Shown: positions 8,982 to 16,626 of the stretch, piece after piece
Layout of the letters: each line of letters opens with the position of its first letter
Position numbering within the stretch: position 1 is the stretch's first letter
Notes under the pieces: generated by a model
The model's database searches: none
What the model saw: only the letters and a program-made list of their open reading frames with translations
What the model was told of the DNA's origin: nothing
Assembly: GCF_900115865.1 (NCBI RefSeq)
Contig: NZ_FOXY01000007.1
Span: 124,001 to 188,000, forward strand
From: Donghicola eburneus
GTDB lineage: Bacteria; Pseudomonadota; Alphaproteobacteria; Rhodobacterales; Rhodobacteraceae
Length of the DNA: 64,000 bases
Direction: 5' to 3'
Program-made: the position numbers and the translations under genes

Positions 8982-10094
8982 TCAACCCTGAGGCAGCACA
9001 TGCGCGGCGATATCGTTGATTTCCGCCTCGACCATGGCGTCATGACGAGGGCCGGGCTGGCGTGCGTCATAAGTTTCGCCCAAGGGGTCGGGAACGGTGA
9101 TTGTGCTGCCTGACATCTCCTCTAGGACCGCGTGGCCGCAGAAGGGGACGTAAAATTCCGAGTAGCCCCCCTCGTGTGCCATCACGAGACGGCCTTCGCA
9201 ATGCTCTTCGGTGGCTTCCATCAGGCTGCGAGTCATCTGGCGATAGGTCTCGGCGGTGCACATCATGCGGGACAAGGGGTCCACGATGGCCGCGTCAAAC
9301 CCGCAGGCGACAATGATCACGTCGGGGCGGAAGTCGTCCAGCGCGGGGCGAACAATCTGTTCAAAGGCATAGAGGTACCCATGATGGCCAGTGCCGGGGG
9401 GCAGGGGGATGTTGATGTTGAACCCTTCGCCGGGGCCAGCGCCGCGATCGGTATAGGCGCCGGTGTCCTCGGGGTAGTTGCGGTCCTGATGCAGGCTGAT
9501 GGTCAGCACGTCAGGGCGGTCGTAAAAGATCGCCTCGGTTCCGTTACCGTGGTGCACATCCCAGTCGATGATGGCCACGCGGCCCGCCAGCCCTTCGGCC
9601 ATGGCGCATTCCGCGGCGATGGCCACGTTGGCAAGGATGCAGAACCCGTTGGGATGGTCGGGCAGAGCGTGGTGGCCCGGCGGGCGGGACAGAGCATAGG
9701 CATTGGCGGTCTGGCCAGTCAGGACCGAGAACAGCGCCCCTTTGACGAGTCCCGCGCTTTGGGCGCAAATCTCAAAGCCGCCGGGGCCAAAGGGGGCCTG
9801 ATCGCCGATTTCTCCGCCACCGCTGTCGGACAGGCGTTTGAATTCTTGTAGGAAATGTTCGGGGTGGACTTGCCGCATGTCAGACCATGTGACCGGATCG
9901 GCACCGGACATCCGCAGCTCTTTGGAGAGGCCAGAGCGGTCGATCAGGTTTTTCAGGCGGCGCTTGGTTTCAGGTGCTTCGGGCAGACCACCAGCGACAA
10001 GCGGTTGTACCCAGCCGCCGACCGGATGAGTAAAGGCATAGTGCCCGCCCCCGTGCCAGAAACATGCTTCGTCCCAGAAAAATCCTGTCGCCAT
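8982..10094 (-). CDS. Class II histone deacetylase family protein (acetylpolyamine amidohydrolase-like)
   Basis: 370-aa arginase/deacetylase-fold enzyme expected to remove acyl groups from an amine, using one zinc. Visible residues are RPPGHH (137-142, catalytic His pair), D179 and H181 in WDVHHGNGT, D267 in GFDA (zinc ligands) and Y311 in HEGGY (the position of the transition-state tyrosine). All catalytic positions are intact. Bacterial class II members act on acetylated polyamines or unknown small amides rather than histones. AGGGG precedes the ATG. Monocistronic, divergent from the DUF167 gene. Confidence 0.9.
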   Translation of the reverse strand: MATGFFWDEACFWHGGGHYAFTHPVGGWVQPLVAGGLPEAPETKRRLKNLIDRSGLSKELRMSGADPVTWSDMRQVHPEHFLQEFKRLSDSGGGEIGDQAPFGPGGFEICAQSAGLVKGALFSVLTGQTANAYALSRPPGHHALPDHPNGFCILANVAIAAECAMAEGLAGRVAIIDWDVHHGNGTEAIFYDRPDVLTISLHQDRNYPEDTGAYTDRGAGPGEGFNINIPLPPGTGHHGYLYAFEQIVRPALDDFRPDVIIVACGFDAAIVDPLSRMMCTAETYRQMTRSLMEATEEHCEGRLVMAHEGGYSEFYVPFCGHAVLEEMSGSTITVPDPLGETYDARQPGPRHDAMVEAEINDIAAHVLPQG

Positions 10095-10159
10095 CGGTCT
10101 AACCCCTGAAAATTTCGGTCAGACTAGGCGGGGGCGCTGCAGAGTGCTAGAGGGCAAAT

Positions 10160-10414
10160 ATGGCTGATCCCGACCTGACCCATCTGGCCCAAGTAGGCAC
10201 CGAAATCCCTGTGCGTGTGACGCCCAAGGCATCCCGCAACGCGATCAAATCCGAGGATGGCGCGTTGCGAGTCTATGTGATCACCGTGCCGGAAGACGGC
10301 AAGGCGAATGCCGCTGTGGTGAAGCTGCTCTCCAAAGCGGTTGGCGTACCTAAATCTCGGCTGGAGCTGGTAAGGGGGCATACCAGCCGCGACAAGGTCT
10401 TTCGCGTCCTGTGA
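10160..10414 (+). CDS. DUF167 (YggU) family protein
   Basis: 84 aa with the family core VRVTPKASRNAI (about residues 19-30), VPEDGKANAAVVKLLSKAVGVPKS (about 43-67) and LVRGHTSRDKVFRV at the end. It is a small alpha/beta protein of unknown function, widespread in bacteria and eukaryotes. Its TGA abuts the stop of the convergent 79-aa gene at 10415. Confidence 0.92.
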   Translation: MADPDLTHLAQVGTEIPVRVTPKASRNAIKSEDGALRVYVITVPEDGKANAAVVKLLSKAVGVPKSRLELVRGHTSRDKVFRVL

Positions 10415-10654
10415 TCAGGCCTCGGCCCGGCGCAACGTATAGACCCCTTCGGGTAGGTCGAGCGCGGCACCAAGGTCGCGCAGTTGGCTCAGGCTAAAGG
10501 TGACTTTCATCACCTGATCGGTTCGCTGGTCATATTGTTCTAGTGTGACGCAATCCTCGAAGGCGTTGATGGTTACGTCCTCGGCCAGGGGGGAGGGGCC
10601 CTCGTCGACCAAGGTTACAACAGTCGCGTCAAACTCGTGCTCAATCGAAAACAT
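10415..10654 (-). CDS. Hypothetical protein, 79 aa
   Basis: Small acidic protein (MFSIEHEFDATVVTLVDEG...) predicted to be mostly beta strand with one helix (FSLSQLRDLGAALDLPEG). I do not recognise a named family. The frame has the G/C-rich third positions of its neighbours and fills the space up to the convergent DUF167 stop exactly. No clear Shine-Dalgarno. Confidence 0.6.
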   Translation of the reverse strand: MFSIEHEFDATVVTLVDEGPSPLAEDVTINAFEDCVTLEQYDQRTDQVMKVTFSLSQLRDLGAALDLPEGVYTLRRAEA

Positions 10655-10727
10655 GAAGCAATGCTATCCAGCATGTGGCAGCAATCAAGCCTTCCATGAC
10701 ATTTAGATGAACAGTTCTTGGGCAGAA

Positions 10728-10752
10728 CAGGATGCAAATTGATGCAATCCTG
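10728..10752. promoter_or_regulatory. Imperfect 25-bp palindrome in a divergent promoter region
   Basis: The arms CAGGAT-GCA and TGCA-ATCCTG are symmetric apart from one bulged base, around an AATTGA centre. It lies midway in the 294-base AT-rich region between the 79-aa hypothetical gene (starts at 10654) and the M48 lipoprotein gene (10949). The size and symmetry suit a repressor operator, but no regulator is identified. Confidence 0.35.
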
Positions 10753-10948
10753 CTTAAGTCTTTGGCAGAACGAGGAAAATTCACCTTTGCAAAAGCGCAT
10801 AAGCGCGATGCTGCGGCTGCGATGCAACTATCTGCCTTAAAGATGAATTTTACGTTAATTTTCCATTCGTGCGGAAATCTACCTAGAAGTATCGGTAAGA
10901 TTAAACGCACTGGAACAAACGCTTCGGCCACGCCATTCTTTCACTGAC

Positions 10949-11665
10949 ATGAGACATTTTATTTTGATTGCTGCACTGGCCCTGTTGGCTGGATGCGCTG
11001 TACCAATGGCCCAGATGCCGCCCCCCGCGAGCGGCGTCTCGACCGTGAGCCCCGAAATTTCGGCCCGTGCCGATCTGGTCGCCAACCGATTCGTTCGGGT
11101 GGTGAATCAGGTCGAACCCGTAGCGGAATCGATCTGCCGCGAGGAAACAGAGCGTTTGCTCTGTGATTTTCACATCATGGTCGATGCTGATCCCGATGCG
11201 CCTGCGAACGCCTATCAGACGCAGGATCGATGGGGTCGTCCAATCATCATCTTTACCGTGGCGCTGATTGCCGATGCCCAGAACGAAGATGAGCTGGCTT
11301 TTGTGCTGGGACACGAAGCGTCGCACCACTTGCTGGGGCACATCAAGAAAAGCTCCGAAGGGGCCAAGGCCGGTGCTGTGATCTTTGGAAATCTGGCCAG
11401 TGCCAGTGGGTTGCAAGATCAAGCGCTGGAAGAGGCGGTCAATCTGGGCGCGATGGTCGGGTCCCGCTATTATGCGAAACGTTATGAGCTAGAGGCTGAC
11501 CGCTTGGGCACGCTGATCACTGTCGAGGCGGGGTACAATCCCATCCGTGGTGCGCAGTTCTTTACCCGCATTCCCGACCCTGGTGACCGGTTCTTGGGGT
11601 CGCACCCGCCGAATGCTCAGCGCCTTCAGGTTGTGCGGGAAACCGCTGCGGCTGTGGGTTATTGA
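10949..11665 (+). CDS. M48 family metalloprotease, lipoprotein
   Basis: 238 aa. Lipobox LLAGC puts the lipidated cysteine at residue 16, so it is probably anchored in an envelope membrane. The zinc-peptidase motif HEASH is at 122-126 and the third ligand E182 lies in YELEADRLG, with the family's final segment LGSHPPNAQRLQVV (BepA/LoiP type; HPP..RI-like). Relatives degrade misfolded or misassembled outer-membrane proteins. All catalytic positions are present. Monocistronic. Confidence 0.92.
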   Translation: MRHFILIAALALLAGCAVPMAQMPPPASGVSTVSPEISARADLVANRFVRVVNQVEPVAESICREETERLLCDFHIMVDADPDAPANAYQTQDRWGRPIIIFTVALIADAQNEDELAFVLGHEASHHLLGHIKKSSEGAKAGAVIFGNLASASGLQDQALEEAVNLGAMVGSRYYAKRYELEADRLGTLITVEAGYNPIRGAQFFTRIPDPGDRFLGSHPPNAQRLQVVRETAAAVGY

Positions 11666-11734
11666 TCTGTGTCAACGTAGGCAGGGGCAACTAATGGTGC
11701 ACTTCGGTTAAACCACATAGACCGGAGGCCCAAA

Positions 11735-11989
11735 ATGTCTGTTTCTGAACGCTACGACCACCACGCCAAACTGGTTGCCAATATGGCTGATACGTTGGGT
11801 GTAGACCTACTGGAGCGCATGCAGCGCGGTGAACTGGATGGTGAAGATCTGCGCCAGATGGTTCACAAGTGCACCGGATGCACCAGCCCCTGCGACTGTG
11901 CGAATTGGCTGGATGCGAATGCCCAAGGTTCCGAAGTCGCGCCAAGCTACTGCCGGAACGCTGACACCTTTGAGCAGATGAAGGGCTAG
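11735..11989 (+). CDS. DUF6455 family protein
   Basis: 84-aa protein with a cysteine cluster CTGCTSPCDC at about residues 46-55 and a further Cys in PSYCRN near 71, which looks able to bind a metal. Length and pattern fit DUF6455, common in Rhodobacteraceae. The function is unknown. GGAGG is placed nine bases before the ATG. Confidence 0.82.
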   Translation: MSVSERYDHHAKLVANMADTLGVDLLERMQRGELDGEDLRQMVHKCTGCTSPCDCANWLDANAQGSEVAPSYCRNADTFEQMKG

Positions 11990-12022
11990 GGTTTCGGTGC
12001 CCTGCCTGCTAAAGGCAAGGGT

Positions 12023-12388
12023 ATGAACAAACTGGAAAATGTTGTCTCTGATCGCGGGTCGAAATACGCGGTCACGGGTGGGCCTGCCCGCAACAAGGCC
12101 GAAGCCGACGCGCTGCTCAAGGAGCTGAAGCGCGACAAGAAGTACGCGAAGGCGACCCACAACACGTGGGCGCTTTTGCCGTCTGACGGCGAACCTCTGA
12201 AAAACGATGATGGCGAGAGCGGCGCAGGCATGGTGATTCTGCGGATGCTTGAGCGTGACGACATTCGCGACACGGTGATCGTGGTGACGCGCTGGTATGG
12301 TGGCAAGCATCTAGGCGGCGACAGGTTCCGCCATGTCCAGACCTGCGTGCGCGCATGGATCGACACCTATGCGGGCACTACCGGATAA
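12023..12388 (+). CDS. YigZ/IMPACT (UPF0029) domain protein
   Basis: 121 aa with the IMPACT core KATHNTWAL (about 43-51), DDGESGAGMVILRMLE (about 62-77) and VVTRWYGGKHLGGDRFRHVQ (about 86-105). Only the N-terminal UPF0029 domain is present; the C-terminal domain of E. coli YigZ (about 200 aa) is absent, a compact form common in this family. The role is unknown, with proposed links to translation or peptidase regulation. Confidence 0.85.
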   Translation: MNKLENVVSDRGSKYAVTGGPARNKAEADALLKELKRDKKYAKATHNTWALLPSDGEPLKNDDGESGAGMVILRMLERDDIRDTVIVVTRWYGGKHLGGDRFRHVQTCVRAWIDTYAGTTG

Positions 12389-12438
12389 GGGCGACCCGGT
12401 GTGGGCCGGATCGCCAGAGTGCAGGCTTGCGTTGCAGC

Positions 12439-13026
12439 TTACGCCAGCTTGCGTTTCTTCCGGCGGGAGGCGAGGCCCCCCAGCAACATCAGTCCGGCCG
12501 CAGCCATGGGCAGCGCAGCGGGGACAGGGATGGGGGCCAGATCGCCTTCGCCAAAGATCAGAGCTTTGGCTTTGCCCATGGCATCGTCGACCGCGTCGAT
12601 GTAGAACGCAAAGCTATCGCTCGGCGAGACGGTGAATTCGTAGAACCCGGTCTGTGCGTTGTCGTCGATGTTGCTGGTCAGCTGAATCTCGGTGCCATTC
12701 AGGATCAGGCCGAATGGATCCCACGAGGGACCGTCGACATCATAGCTGTTGTAGATCCATGTGGTCGAAAACTTCACGATCCCTTCGAAACCTGTAAAGG
12801 TCAGCGAGGTGACTTTGCTTTCACCGGTGTTCGAGTTGGACCCCATCAGCTTATAATAGAAGTCGAAGGCAGGCATGGTGTTGGTCTTGTCGATAAAGGT
12901 ACCATTGCCGCCGCCATCGTCAAAAGTACCGGTTGAGCCGTAGGGGCCGTCGAAATCAACGGTGGCCGCCTGCGCGCCGGTTGCCAGAAGTAGGCACATT
13001 CCAGCAGCACTCAGAAACTTTAGCAT
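12439..13026 (-). CDS. VPLPA-CTERM sorting-domain protein, exported
   Basis: 195 aa from MLKFLSAAGM. It has a signal peptide ending near AQA (residue about 20), a beta-rich body with many Asp, Asn and Gly (TFDDGGGNGTF), and a C-terminal tail: PIPVPAALPM, a hydrophobic segment and the basic end SRRKKRKLA. That tripartite tail is the VPLPA-CTERM signal used by alphaproteobacterial exosortase/rhombosortase-like sorting. The mature domain resembles PEP-CTERM-type surface proteins and has no recognised enzyme motif. No sorting transpeptidase is encoded in the window. The start at 13026 was chosen over 13059 because the signal peptide begins there. Confidence 0.85.
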   Translation of the reverse strand: MLKFLSAAGMCLLLATGAQAATVDFDGPYGSTGTFDDGGGNGTFIDKTNTMPAFDFYYKLMGSNSNTGESKVTSLTFTGFEGIVKFSTTWIYNSYDVDGPSWDPFGLILNGTEIQLTSNIDDNAQTGFYEFTVSPSDSFAFYIDAVDDAMGKAKALIFGEGDLAPIPVPAALPMAAAGLMLLGGLASRRKKRKLA

Positions 13027-13358
13027 AATTAAATCCTCAAATTGGAACGCCCCGTACATTTCAGGACCAATTTATTGTGCCATCAATTCCCGTCACGTCT
13101 TTACGGAATTTAAAGATTTTACGAAAAATTATCTGGCCGGCGTTCTCTCGGTATTTGGGATGAATTCACGTGTTTGAAAAGAAACAGGAAATCTTCCAAC
13201 TTTTGAGCAAAAGTATGATCTCTGTTTGAAGTTATGTTTGTCTCCATTATGGCAACAGTCGGGCGTTTCTATCATTTACGCAGAAACTAACGGGTAAAAT
13301 GAAAAAACGGCACCGAAGCGCCGCCTTTCCGTGATTCACCGATGGGGGTAAGTGCCTC
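13027..13358. other. AT-rich intergenic region with the rimO terminator
   Basis: 332 bases between rimO and the VPLPA-CTERM gene, clearly richer in A+T than the flanking genes (13120-13250 especially). It should hold the VPLPA-CTERM promoter on the minus strand. No convincing gene was found; the rimO terminator lies at 13302-13323. Confidence 0.5.
13302..13323 (-). terminator. Rho-independent terminator of rimO
   Basis: On the minus strand the stem CGGCGC, loop TTCG and stem GTGCCG are followed by six T (complement of 13302-13307). UUCG tetraloop, 36 bases beyond the rimO stop. Confidence 0.85.
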
Positions 13359-14735
13359 TCAGACAGAGAGTTTTCCCCACAGATCGTAGTCACCGGCCTC
13401 GTCGACCTCGACTTTGACGATGTCTCCAACTGACAGATCGCCTGTGCCTTCGTCGATGAAGAGGTTGCCATCGATTTCAGGTGCATCCGCCCAAGTGCGG
13501 CAGGATGCGATGCCATCTTCGTCGATATCGTCAACAATCGCTTCCAGCGTTTTTCCAACCTTGGCCGCCAGCTTGGCCTCGGAAATGGCCTGCGCTTTTT
13601 CCATGAATCGCTCCCAACGGTCCTGTTTGATTTCGTCCGGCACGTGGTCAGGCAATTCGTTCGAGCGGGCGCCATCCACGTTCTCGTACTGGAAGCAGCC
13701 GACGCGATCCAATTGTGCTTCGTCTAACCAATCCAGCAGCGTTTGGAACTCTGCTTCGGTTTCGCCGGGGTAGCCGACGATAAAGGTCGAGCGCAAAGTG
13801 ATGTCGGGGCATACGTCGCGCCATGCGTTGATCTCGTCCAGCGTTTTGGCGGCTGCGGCAGGGCGCGCCATCCGCTTCAGCGTGTCGGGATGCGCGTGCT
13901 GGAAGGGGATATCCAGATAGGGCAGGATCAGCCTCTCTGCCATCAGAGGGATCAGGTTGCGCACATGGGGGTATGGGTAGACGTAGTGCAGTCGGACCCA
14001 CGCACCCAAGGACCCCAGATCGCGCGCCAGATCAGTGATGTGGGCGCGGTGGCCGCGCTCCTCAGCGTGTTTGATATCGACACCATAGGCGCTGGTGTCT
14101 TGGCTGATCACCAACAGTTCCTTGACGCCATTCTCGACCAGCTTTTCCGCCTCGCGGACGATGGCATGAGCAGGTCGGCTGACCAGACGGCCGCGCATGT
14201 CGGGGATGATGCAGAATTTGCACTTGTGGTTACAGCCCTCGGAAATCTTGAGGTAGCTGTAGTGGCGCGGGGTCAGGCTGACGCCGCTAGCGGGCAGTAG
14301 GTCGATGAACGGATCGGGGCTCGGGGGCACCGCGCCGTGCACAGCGTCCAGTACCTGCTCGTATTGGTGGGGGCCGGTGACGGCCAAAACTTTGGGGTGG
14401 TGGCCTGTGATATACTCTGGCTCTGCCCCCAGACAGCCAGTCACGATCACACGGCCGTTTTCGTTCAACGCCTCGCCGATGGCCTCAAGCGACTCCGCCT
14501 TGGCCGAGTCAAGAAACCCGCAGGTGTTCACAATCACCGCATCTGCACCTGAATAGTCAGGGCTGATCGCATAGCCTTCGGCCCGCAAGCGGGTCAGAAT
14601 ACGTTCGCTGTCCACCAGCGCTTTGGGGCAGCCCAAGGACACCATGCCGATGGTCGGCTGGCCGGGGCGGGCCTCGTCGCGGATCTGCGCGCGGGGGGCG
14701 ATGTCAGGTCGCAGGTTCGGGGGGTTCTGGCTCAT
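13359..14735 (-). CDS. rimO: Ribosomal protein S12 methylthiotransferase RimO
   Basis: Radical-SAM enzyme that methylthiolates the conserved aspartate of ribosomal protein S12. The 458-aa product has the N-terminal UPF0004 domain with cluster cysteines C36 ([12 protein letters not shown]), C72 (NTCGF) and C101 (GCLGA), the radical-SAM motif C168-x3-C172-x2-C175 ([10 protein letters not shown]), and a C-terminal TRAM domain (about 390-458). The start at 14735 ([11 protein letters not shown]) is typical; an in-frame ATG at 14780 adds an unrelated 15 residues. The N-terminal leader to about residue 27 is longer than in E. coli but usual for this group. Confidence 0.96.
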   Translation of the reverse strand: MSQNPPNLRPDIAPRAQIRDEARPGQPTIGMVSLGCPKALVDSERILTRLRAEGYAISPDYSGADAVIVNTCGFLDSAKAESLEAIGEALNENGRVIVTGCLGAEPEYITGHHPKVLAVTGPHQYEQVLDAVHGAVPPSPDPFIDLLPASGVSLTPRHYSYLKISEGCNHKCKFCIIPDMRGRLVSRPAHAIVREAEKLVENGVKELLVISQDTSAYGVDIKHAEERGHRAHITDLARDLGSLGAWVRLHYVYPYPHVRNLIPLMAERLILPYLDIPFQHAHPDTLKRMARPAAAAKTLDEINAWRDVCPDITLRSTFIVGYPGETEAEFQTLLDWLDEAQLDRVGCFQYENVDGARSNELPDHVPDEIKQDRWERFMEKAQAISEAKLAAKVGKTLEAIVDDIDEDGIASCRTWADAPEIDGNLFIDEGTGDLSVGDIVKVEVDEAGDYDLWGKLSV

Positions 14736-14794
14736 GGTCGGTCCACCGGCTAGCGGCCACAAGGCATCATGACCTTGCAACCAAAAACGACGAA

Positions 14795-14815
14795 AGGGGC
14801 CTGATCCAGCCCCCT
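14795..14815 (-). terminator. Probable terminator between gcrA and rimO
   Basis: GGGGC (14796-14800) pairs with GCCCC (14809-14813); on the minus strand the stem is followed by CTTTCGTCGTTTTT. It would stop gcrA transcripts before rimO. On the plus strand it runs into the T-rich repeat at 14817. Confidence 0.6.
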
Positions 14816-14816
14816 G

Positions 14817-14839
14817 CTTCTTTTTGCTCTAAATACTCA
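14817..14839 (+). repeat. Short intergenic repeat, copy a
   Basis: 23-bp element beginning CTTCTTTTTGC and ending AAATACTCA. Further copies: 31234-31256 (minus), 45923-45945 (plus), 50155-50177 (minus) and 55731-55753 (plus), plus a degenerate one near 31270. All sit next to gene ends. Confidence 0.8.
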
Positions 14840-14878
14840 TTAACACGTCGCCACCCACAGGGCACCTACGCGCGATGA

Positions 14879-15472
14879 TCAGCGGCGACGGTCCCGCTTG
14901 TTGTTCACGGGCTGGAACGCCACGCCGACGTGAGCCTCGCAGTAGGGTTTGCCCTGCTGCACGGGGTGGCCGCAGAACCAGAAGTCCGGGGTCGCCGGAT
15001 CGCCCACGGGCCATTTGCAGGTCCGCTCGGTCAGCTCCATCAGCGACAGCTTCTTCGCCTTCTTCTCGACTTCGCTCACCTTGGCCAGAGCCTCGGCGGG
15101 AATCTCGTTGGCCGAAGGCTGCGGGGGCAGGGGCTGACCAGCAGGGATGATCGCCTTACGGGCAGGGGTGGTCACCGGTACAGGGCGCGGCTCGGGCGCA
15201 GGCGCAGCGGCCGCAGGGGCGGGCTCGGGCTTGGGCGCGGGTTTGGGCTTGGCTTCCGCCTTGGGCTTGGGCGCTGGTTTGGGCTCTGCAGCCGCCGCAG
15301 GTGCCGACGCGGCAGAGGCGCCTGCGTTGCGGTTCGACAGACCCAGACGGTGCACTTTGCCGATCACCGCGTTACGGGTCACGCCACCAAGCTCCTTGGC
15401 GATCTGGCTTGCCGATTGGCCTTCGCCCCACATCTTTTTCAGAAGCTCAACGCGTTCGTCGGTCCAGGACAT
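14879..15472 (-). CDS. gcrA: GcrA family cell cycle regulator
   Basis: 197 aa. The N-terminal helix-turn-helix (MSWTDERVELLKKMWGEGQS, residues 1-20, then ITRNAVIGKVHRLGLSNR-like sequence to about 48) matches GcrA, which in Caulobacter binds sigma70-RNA polymerase and CcrM-methylated GANTC promoters to drive S-phase genes. A low-complexity Ala/Pro/Lys linker (about 52-115, repeated PKPAPKP units) joins it to the C-terminal polymerase-binding domain containing CKWPVGDP and CGHPVQQGKPYCEAH. The start at 15472 is preceded by AAGGAAAG and is the family start; 15493 is an upstream in-frame ATG. Confidence 0.94.
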   Translation of the reverse strand: MSWTDERVELLKKMWGEGQSASQIAKELGGVTRNAVIGKVHRLGLSNRNAGASAASAPAAAAEPKPAPKPKAEAKPKPAPKPEPAPAAAAPAPEPRPVPVTTPARKAIIPAGQPLPPQPSANEIPAEALAKVSEVEKKAKKLSLMELTERTCKWPVGDPATPDFWFCGHPVQQGKPYCEAHVGVAFQPVNNKRDRRR

Positions 15473-15597
15473 ACAGCTTTCCTTGATGGTCACAGGCGTC
15501 CGGAGGGGGACTGCCTTATAGAATTTGATCGAGGCCCTATTCTAATCATCCCGTGGCGCGTTACAAGGCACGCAAAGCATTCAAGGGAATTCGGACG

Positions 15598-16401
15598 ATG
15601 TCACACATGAACGATATGGGCGAAAGACGCTTCGGGCGCGTGAATTGGCTGGGCCTGATGACGCTCGCCGAACGGGAATGTCGCCGCTTTCTTGCGGTCT
15701 GGAACCAGACGCTGGCTGCACCGATTGTCACCGCAGGCCTATTTCTAACGATTTTCGCGATTGCAATCGGCCCAACCCGCGGCGACGTGATGGGCGTACC
15801 CTTTGTGAACTTCATCGCTCCGGGCATCCTGATGATGACCGTGATCCAGAACGCCTTTGCGAATGTATCGTCCTCGATCGTCAGTGCAAAAGTCCAAGGA
15901 AACATCGTCGACACCCTGATGCCGCCCCTGTCGGCAGGCGAGATGGTGCTGGGATATTTGGCCGGAGGCATCGTGCGCGGCGTGCTGGTGGCTATCGTGA
16001 TCGCCCTAGCGATTCTCTTGTTCCTCGGCACTGGCCTCAAACACCCGTTCGTCGCGCTGGCATTCATCATCGTTGGCTCGGCCTTCATGGGCGGTTTGGG
16101 TATGGTCGCGGCGGTCTATGCGCAGAAGTTTGATCAAATTGCCGCGATCACAAACTTCGTCGTCACGCCGCTCGCCTTCCTGTCGGGCACCTTCTACTCG
16201 GTCGAGGCGATGCCCGTCGGCCTCTACCAGATCACCCACCTCAATCCGATTTTCTACTTCATCGATGGGGTGCGCTGGTCCGTCCTTGGGGTGTCGGACA
16301 GCAGCCCGGTCTTTGGATTCTGCTTCGGCCTGATCGCGGCGATCGCGGTAAACATGCTGGCATGGTGGATGTTCCGCACAGGCTACCGCCTCAAGGCCTA
16401 A
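15598..16401 (+). CDS. ABC-2 type transporter permease
   Basis: 267 aa with six hydrophobic segments and the ABC-2 signature around GIVRGVLVAIVIALAILLFLGTG and NFVVTPLAFLSGTFYSVEAMP (about 195-215), typical of NodJ/DrrB-like permeases that export lipids, polysaccharides or drugs. An ATP-binding partner is required but is not adjacent, so it must be elsewhere. The chosen start (MSHMNDMGERRFGRVNW) has AAGGGA upstream; a start at 15553 adds 15 basic residues not typical of the family. Confidence 0.88.
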   Translation: MSHMNDMGERRFGRVNWLGLMTLAERECRRFLAVWNQTLAAPIVTAGLFLTIFAIAIGPTRGDVMGVPFVNFIAPGILMMTVIQNAFANVSSSIVSAKVQGNIVDTLMPPLSAGEMVLGYLAGGIVRGVLVAIVIALAILLFLGTGLKHPFVALAFIIVGSAFMGGLGMVAAVYAQKFDQIAAITNFVVTPLAFLSGTFYSVEAMPVGLYQITHLNPIFYFIDGVRWSVLGVSDSSPVFGFCFGLIAAIAVNMLAWWMFRTGYRLKA

Positions 16402-16420
16402 GCGAATCTTCTTTATTTTT

Positions 16421-16446
16421 GCCCTGCGTCACGCTATGCGCAGGGC
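16421..16446. other. Stem-loop in the permease-argD intergenic region
   Basis: Perfect eight-base inverted repeat GCCCTGCG (16421-16428) and CGCAGGGC (16439-16446) with a 10-nt loop, 19 bases after the permease stop. It lacks a downstream T-run on the plus strand, so termination is uncertain. Confidence 0.4.
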
Positions 16447-16626
16447 ATGATGACCCAACAGTTCATACCTGCTGCAACAGCCCTACGACGCCGACGCGCC
16501 TTTTTCGCGTAACGACAGCTGTCATCTTGTGCTTTTTTCGCACGCCTCTTTTTACAAAATACCCGTAATCGTTGACTTGAGCGGCCTCTCAGGCCACCAA
16601 AGCCTTCATCCACAAGGAAGAATGCC

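Noticed and set aside
10786-10793. Single TTTGCAAA near the M48 gene as a PccR-type site
   Set aside because: One isolated copy is expected by chance in 64 kb and there is no acyl-CoA gene next to it.
12355-12936. 193-codon plus-strand frame opposite the VPLPA-CTERM gene
   Set aside because: The minus strand has a signal peptide and sorting tail in frame; the plus frame has neither family features nor a start signal.
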